A stretch of 64,000 nt of DNA from Pseudomonas sp. LD120 (GTDB lineage Bacteria > Pseudomonadota > Gammaproteobacteria > Pseudomonadales > Pseudomonadaceae): the NCBI RefSeq assembly GCF_009861525.1, contig NZ_WVHL01000005.1:2542001-2606000 (forward strand), given 5' to 3'. A program made the position numbers and the translations under genes. Each line of letters begins with the position of its first letter. Positions within the stretch are counted from its first letter, which is position 1. Shown piece by piece: positions 60,153 through 64,000 of this stretch. Below the pieces are notes generated by a model. That model ran no database searches and was not told the origin of the DNA. It saw only the letters and a list, made by a program, of their open reading frames with translations.

Positions 60153-62024
60153 TCAGGCGGGGCTGCGGCCGGGCATCTGGATGCCGTGCTGCTGCACGCG
60201 GCGGTACAGGGTGGCGCGGGAGATGCCCAGGGCCTTGGCCGCGGCCACGGGTTTCCAGCGGTGGCGCACCAGGGCGTCGAGCAGGGCCTGGCGTTCGGGG
60301 CTGGTGGCGCTTTCCTGGGCGGGCAGGGCGCCGTCGGTGGCGGCGCCGCGCAGTTGCTCGGGCAAGTCTTGCAGCTGGATCAGCGGCCCTTCGCACACGG
60401 CGCAGGCGTAGCGCAGTACATGGCGCAATTGCCGCACGTTGCCCGGCCAGCGGTAGCCCAGCAGGCATTCCAGCGCCGCATTGCCGAGCTGCACCGGCGC
60501 GCCGCAGCGCTTGGATTCCTCTTCGACAATCCGCGTGATCAGCGCCAGCCGGTCGCTGCGTTCGCGCAGCGGCGGCAGTTGAAAACGCGCGCCGCCGAGG
60601 CGGAAATACAGGTCCTCGCGAAAGCTGCCTTCGGCCACCAGCGCTTCCAGGTCGCGGTGGGTGGCGCAGATCACCTGGATGTCCACCGCCTTGCGCTGCG
60701 CGGCCCCCAGCGGCGCCACTTCACCCTCGGCCAGCACCCGCAGCAGGCGGGTCTGCAAGGCCAGGGGCATGTCGCCGATTTCATCGAGGAACAGGGTGCC
60801 GCCATCGGCCTGTTGCAGCAGCCCCTGCATGCCCTTGTTCGACGCCCCGGTAAAGGCTCCGGCGACATAGCCAAACAGCTCGCTCTCGATCAGGTTCTCG
60901 GGAATCGCCGCGCAGTTGACCGCGACAAAGGGCCGGTCCCGGCGCTGGCTGGCCTGGTGCAATTGGCGGGCGAAGACTTCCTTGCCGGAGCCGGTCTCGC
61001 CCTGGATCAGCACCGGCAGATGCCGGTCCTTGACCCGCACCGCCAGGCGCAGGCTCTGTTCCACCCGCGGGTCCAGCGGCTCGCCGGCCAGGCTCAGGCG
61101 CGGGCGGCTGCTCTGGGGCCGGCGCGGCGCCTGCAAGCGGCCATGCAACTCGGCGGACAGCGGGCACAGGCCCTCGTCCCGGGCGCGCTGCAACAGCTGC
61201 GGGTCGAACACCTGGGTGATGTGCTGCGGCAAGCGGCCATAGCGGCCCAGCAGGTAATGGCGCGCCGCCGGGTTCAGGGCCCGCAGGCAACCGTCATCGT
61301 CCCAGGCCAGCAGGTAATCGGGCTGGCTGTCGACATAGCCGGGGCTGGCATGGGCCCGCAGCACCCAGTAACCCTGGGCGCTGTTCATGAAGAATGCCTG
61401 TTCGATCTCCCGGGCGCTCTGCACCACCATCTGCCGGATCAGGTGCTGGGAACGGCGGTCATCCGGGGAGCGCACCGCCGAGACGTCCAGCACCCCCAGC
61501 AGCTCGCCCTGGGGATCGAACACCGGGGCGGCGGAGCAGGTCAGGCCGATGAACGCGGCGCGAAAATGGTCGCGCTTGTGCACCGTGATCGGCGTGCGCG
61601 CGGTGAGCACTGCGGCCACGCCGCAGGTGCCTTCTTCACCCTCCGACCAGCAGGTGCCCAGGTACAGCCCGGCCTTGCGGCAGTCGTTGCGCAGGGTGGA
61701 CTCCACTCGGTAATCGATGGTCTGGCCCTGGGCGTCGGTGAGCAGCACGCAGTAGTCGGCGTCGCGCACCCGGCCATGCAGGCGCGCCACTTCTTCGCTG
61801 GCGATGCGCAAGAACAGCTCGGAGCGCTCGCGGCATTCCTTGAGCACGTTCTCCGACAGGATGCGGGGCCCCTGTAGCGAACCGGGGTCCAGCTGGTGCT
61901 GCTCCATGGAGCGCCGCCAGGAATCGAGGATCAGGCTCGGCACCGGCGCCTGGGGCAGGTGCGCGGCGTTTTTCAGCACTCGGCTGACGCAGTCCACATG
62001 GGCTTTTGAATGTGCGGAAAGCAT
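60153..62024 (-). CDS. acoR: Sigma-54-dependent activator of acetoin catabolism AcoR
   Basis: 623 residues: N-terminal GAF sensor domain (about 60-200), a linking region, an AAA+ sigma-54 interaction domain with Walker [15 protein letters not shown] loop ([12 protein letters not shown]) and Walker [13 protein letters not shown], then a C-terminal Fis-type HTH ([20 protein letters not shown]). It is divergent from acoX/acoA and fits AcoR, which responds to acetoin and turns on the operon. Two palindromes and a -24/-12 promoter lie in the 369-bp intergenic region. Confidence 0.93.
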   Translation of the reverse strand: MLSAHSKAHVDCVSRVLKNAAHLPQAPVPSLILDSWRRSMEQHQLDPGSLQGPRILSENVLKECRERSELFLRIASEEVARLHGRVRDADYCVLLTDAQGQTIDYRVESTLRNDCRKAGLYLGTCWSEGEEGTCGVAAVLTARTPITVHKRDHFRAAFIGLTCSAAPVFDPQGELLGVLDVSAVRSPDDRRSQHLIRQMVVQSAREIEQAFFMNSAQGYWVLRAHASPGYVDSQPDYLLAWDDDGCLRALNPAARHYLLGRYGRLPQHITQVFDPQLLQRARDEGLCPLSAELHGRLQAPRRPQSSRPRLSLAGEPLDPRVEQSLRLAVRVKDRHLPVLIQGETGSGKEVFARQLHQASQRRDRPFVAVNCAAIPENLIESELFGYVAGAFTGASNKGMQGLLQQADGGTLFLDEIGDMPLALQTRLLRVLAEGEVAPLGAAQRKAVDIQVICATHRDLEALVAEGSFREDLYFRLGGARFQLPPLRERSDRLALITRIVEEESKRCGAPVQLGNAALECLLGYRWPGNVRQLRHVLRYACAVCEGPLIQLQDLPEQLRGAATDGALPAQESATSPERQALLDALVRHRWKPVAAAKALGISRATLYRRVQQHGIQMPGRSPA

Positions 62025-62116
62025 GAAGGCCTCCGGTTGCAGCTTCTTATCGTTGTCGGTGCATTAAGCGCCGATCCGCGGCCCTGGACAAGCACCGGGC
62101 GGCGCTGGGACGGCAG

Positions 62117-62176
62117 TGAGACGCAACGTCTCAAGGTCTCGTCAAAGCCCCGTGCAGCCTGACATGCAACGTCTCA
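62117..62176 (+). promoter_or_regulatory. AcoR upstream activating sites
   Basis: TGAGACG-CAA-CGTCTCA (62117-62133, perfect arms) and TGACATG-CAA-CGTCTCA (62160-62176, two mismatches) share spacing and centre. Their centres are 130 and 87 bases upstream of the -24 element. That fits enhancer sites for an AAA+ activator. Confidence 0.8.
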
Positions 62177-62254
62177 CGAGCGGCTGGCTTCAACGCGCCG
62201 TAGCACGCATGTCAGCCGCTCTGGAACGGCCTTTTCCGCAGATTTTTCGACAAC

Positions 62255-62270
62255 TGGCACCGGCCTTGCT
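62255..62270 (+). promoter_or_regulatory. Sigma-54 (-24/-12) promoter of the aco operon
   Basis: TGGCAC-N5-TTGCT exactly fits the TGGCAC/TTGCW consensus. It lies 124 bases before the acoX start. Confidence 0.92.
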
Positions 62271-62393
62271 CTAGCCCTTGGCAACCAGTCCTCGGCCACC
62301 AGCTCCTGGCCAGCAACGCCGACTGGCCCATCGAAGAATAAGAACGAGGTGCCCGATGTTTTCTCCTGCCTGTGCTCCGCCCGTGGTGAACCC

Positions 62394-63494
62394 ATGAACC
62401 GCCGCCCCCTGACCGTCGGCATCATCGCCAACCCGGCCTCGGGCCGTGATGTGCGCCGCCTCACCGCCAATGCCGGGCTGTTCTCCAGCACCGACAAGGT
62501 CTCGGTGATCCAGCGCCTGCTGGCGGCCTTTGGCGCCACCGGCATCACCCAGGTGCTGATGCCCACCGACATGACCGGCATCGCCGCCGCGGTGCAGAAA
62601 AACAGCCGCAGCCGCCAGGCCCGGGAGCAGCACTGGCCGGCCCTGGAGTTCCTCGACCTGACCCTGCGTCAGAGCGTCGAGGACACCCGCCAGGCCGCGC
62701 GCTGGATGGCCGAGCGCGGGGTGTCGCTGATTGCCGTGCTCGGGGGCGACGGCACCCACAAGGCGGTGGCCGCCGAGGTCGGTGACATTGCGCTGCTGAC
62801 CCTGTCCACTGGCACCAACAACGCCTTTCCGGAGCTGCGCGAAGCCACCAGCGCCGGGCTGGCTGGCGGGCTCTACGCCAGCGGCCGGGTGCCCGCCGAG
62901 ATCGCCCTGCGGCGCAACAAGCGCCTGCTGGTGCGCGAACCATCCCGGGGCCTGAGCGAGGTGGCCCTGGTGGATGTGGCGGTGTCGCCCCTGGCCTTTG
63001 TCGGCGCCCGGGCCATCAGCCGCGCCAGCGATCTGGCGCAGGTCTTCGTGACCTTCGCCGAGCCGCAGTCCATCGGCATTTCCGCGCTCTGCGGGCTGTG
63101 GCTGCCGGTGACCCGCCAGGCCCCCCACGGCGCCTGGATGCGCCTGGACCCGCAGTCCCCCGAAGCGCTGCTGGTGCCCCTGGCCCCCGGCCTGCTGCAG
63201 GGCTGCGGCGTGCTGGACGCCGGCTACCTGCAACCCAACGAGCCCCAGCCGCTGTGCCTGAGCGCCGGCACCCTGGCCCTGGATGGCGAGCGCGAGATCG
63301 AGTTCAACCCCCACGACCGGCCCACGGTCACCCTGGATGCCGGCGGCCCGCTGAGCATCGACGTCAACGCGGTCCTGGAACACGCGGCGCGCCAGCGCCT
63401 GCTGGCCATCGACCGCGATCACCGGCAACACCCCGTGAACCTTCAGTCCGAAGACACCCTGGAGAATAAAAATGTCGACACCCCTGACCACTGA
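62394..63494 (+). CDS. acoX: Acetoin catabolism protein AcoX (NAD-kinase-like)
   Basis: 366 residues with an ATP-NAD-kinase/diacylglycerol-kinase-like N-domain: GIIANPASGRDVRRL, then VLGGDGTHKAVA and TLSTGTNNAFP. AcoX is encoded in Pseudomonas aco operons but its role is not established. ATG 62394 (MNRRPLTVGII) is preferred to 62349. Its 3' end overlaps acoA by 23 bases. Confidence 0.92.
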   Translation: MNRRPLTVGIIANPASGRDVRRLTANAGLFSSTDKVSVIQRLLAAFGATGITQVLMPTDMTGIAAAVQKNSRSRQAREQHWPALEFLDLTLRQSVEDTRQAARWMAERGVSLIAVLGGDGTHKAVAAEVGDIALLTLSTGTNNAFPELREATSAGLAGGLYASGRVPAEIALRRNKRLLVREPSRGLSEVALVDVAVSPLAFVGARAISRASDLAQVFVTFAEPQSIGISALCGLWLPVTRQAPHGAWMRLDPQSPEALLVPLAPGLLQGCGVLDAGYLQPNEPQPLCLSAGTLALDGEREIEFNPHDRPTVTLDAGGPLSIDVNAVLEHAARQRLLAIDRDHRQHPVNLQSEDTLENKNVDTPDH

Positions 63495-64000
63495 CCAGTT
63501 GCTCCACGCCTACCGGGTGATGCGCACCATCCGCGCATTCGAAGAACGCCTGCATGTCGAGTTCGCCACCGGTGAGATCCCCGGTTTCGTCCACCTCTAC
63601 GCCGGGGAAGAAGCCTCGGCCGCCGGGGTCATGGCCCACCTGCGCGACGATGACTGCATCGCCTCCAACCACCGCGGCCACGGCCATTGCATCGCCAAGG
63701 GCGTGGACGTGTTCGGGATGATGGCGGAGATCTACGGCAAGAAGACCGGGGTCTGCCAGGGCAAGGGCGGCTCCATGCACATCGCTGATTTCGAGAAGGG
63801 CATGCTCGGCGCCAACGGCATCGTCGGTGCCGGGGCGCCGCTGGTGGTGGGCGCGGCCCTGGCCGCGCGGCTGCAAGGCACCGACGGCGTGTCGGTGGTG
63901 TTCTTCGGCGACGGCGGCTCCAACGAAGGCGCGGTGTTCGAGGCCATGAACATGGCCTCGGTGTGGAACCTGCCGTGCCTGTTCATTGCCGAGAACAACG
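63472..64000 (+). CDS. acoA: Acetoin dehydrogenase E1 alpha subunit (partial)
   Basis: 176 codons to the window edge: TIRAFEERLHVEFATGEIPG, then GHGHCIAKGVD and KGGSMHIADFEKGMLG. The thiamine-diphosphate motif GDGGSNEGAVFEAMNMASVW is complete. AcoA with AcoB cleaves acetoin to acetaldehyde and a hydroxyethyl unit passed to AcoC. GGAG precedes ATG 63472, which lies inside the acoX end. The C-terminal half is outside the window. Confidence 0.95.
   Translation, partial: MSTPLTTDQLLHAYRVMRTIRAFEERLHVEFATGEIPGFVHLYAGEEASAAGVMAHLRDDDCIASNHRGHGHCIAKGVDVFGMMAEIYGKKTGVCQGKGGSMHIADFEKGMLGANGIVGAGAPLVVGAALAARLQGTDGVSVVFFGDGGSNEGAVFEAMNMASVWNLPCLFIAENN

Overview
The window is chromosomal DNA of a fluorescent-type Pseudomonas (P. 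fluorescens/protegens/chlororaphis-like). The basis is: the ihfA-merR-tRNA-Pro(GGG) junction at the left edge, REP/REPIN sequences of the GGAGCCGGCTTGCCGGCGAA type, high GC with Pseudomonas-like codon use, and an acoR/acoXA acetoin locus at the right edge. The species call is inference.

Left part (1-12.1 kb). ihfA (partial), a MerR-type regulator and tRNA-Pro are followed by a small scarred insertion zone: the C-terminal relic of a tyrosine integrase, cut off from the tRNA by an intact IS66-family element with a perfect 8-bp target duplication. Next comes a catabolic cluster: TetR regulator, divergent OYE/trimethylamine-dehydrogenase-type flavoprotein, M24-fold enzyme resembling DddP, polar amino-acid ABC transporter (ATPase, two permeases, binding protein) and an Ldh2/DpkA-type oxidoreductase. 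It looks like uptake and breakdown of a methylated amino acid, betaine or sulfonium compound.

Ter island (12.4-24.3 kb). A lower-GC block, preceded by a TA-flanked MITE and palindromic operator-like sites, carries a complete Ter chemical-stress system. Seven genes (ATP-grasp, TerD-like/trypsin fusion, PRTase-TRSP, HAD, PRTase-Pelota, C-C bond lyase, HAD) precede terZABCDE, ending at a strong terminator. A chemoreceptor gene, an exported isochorismatase-like hydrolase with a LysR gene, and a 9-copy hexanucleotide repeat follow.

Specialised-metabolism region (28-45.4 kb). Two paralogous LuxR-type regulators and a truncated third copy frame a biosynthetic-type cluster: LysR, MFS, heme-oxygenase-like diiron protein 1, MFS, PLP aminotransferase, heme-oxygenase-like diiron protein 2, fumarase-family lyase, and a phosphoenolpyruvate mutase with the EDK-x5-NS signature. 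This predicts an undescribed phosphonate-type product. Directly beside it, on the other strand, is a putative radical-SAM/SPASM peptide-modification operon: three GDL-motif (DUF1843-type) proteins, two with an N-terminal DUF1842-type domain, followed by the maturase. These two neighbouring systems are the best candidates for new biology here.

Right part (45.4-64 kb). A 63-bp tandem repeat array and an IS4-family element inserted in the loop of a repeat hairpin lead into housekeeping-like genes: HAD hydrolase, small proteins (one with an in-frame stop), three small membrane proteins, an acyl-CoA dehydrogenase and acyl-CoA ligase pair, a FixJ-type two-component system, TetR with 3-hydroxyacyl-CoA dehydrogenase, an AraC regulator, tandem REPINs, and the sigma-54-controlled acetoin operon (acoR, UAS pair, -24/-12 promoter, acoX, acoA running off the end).
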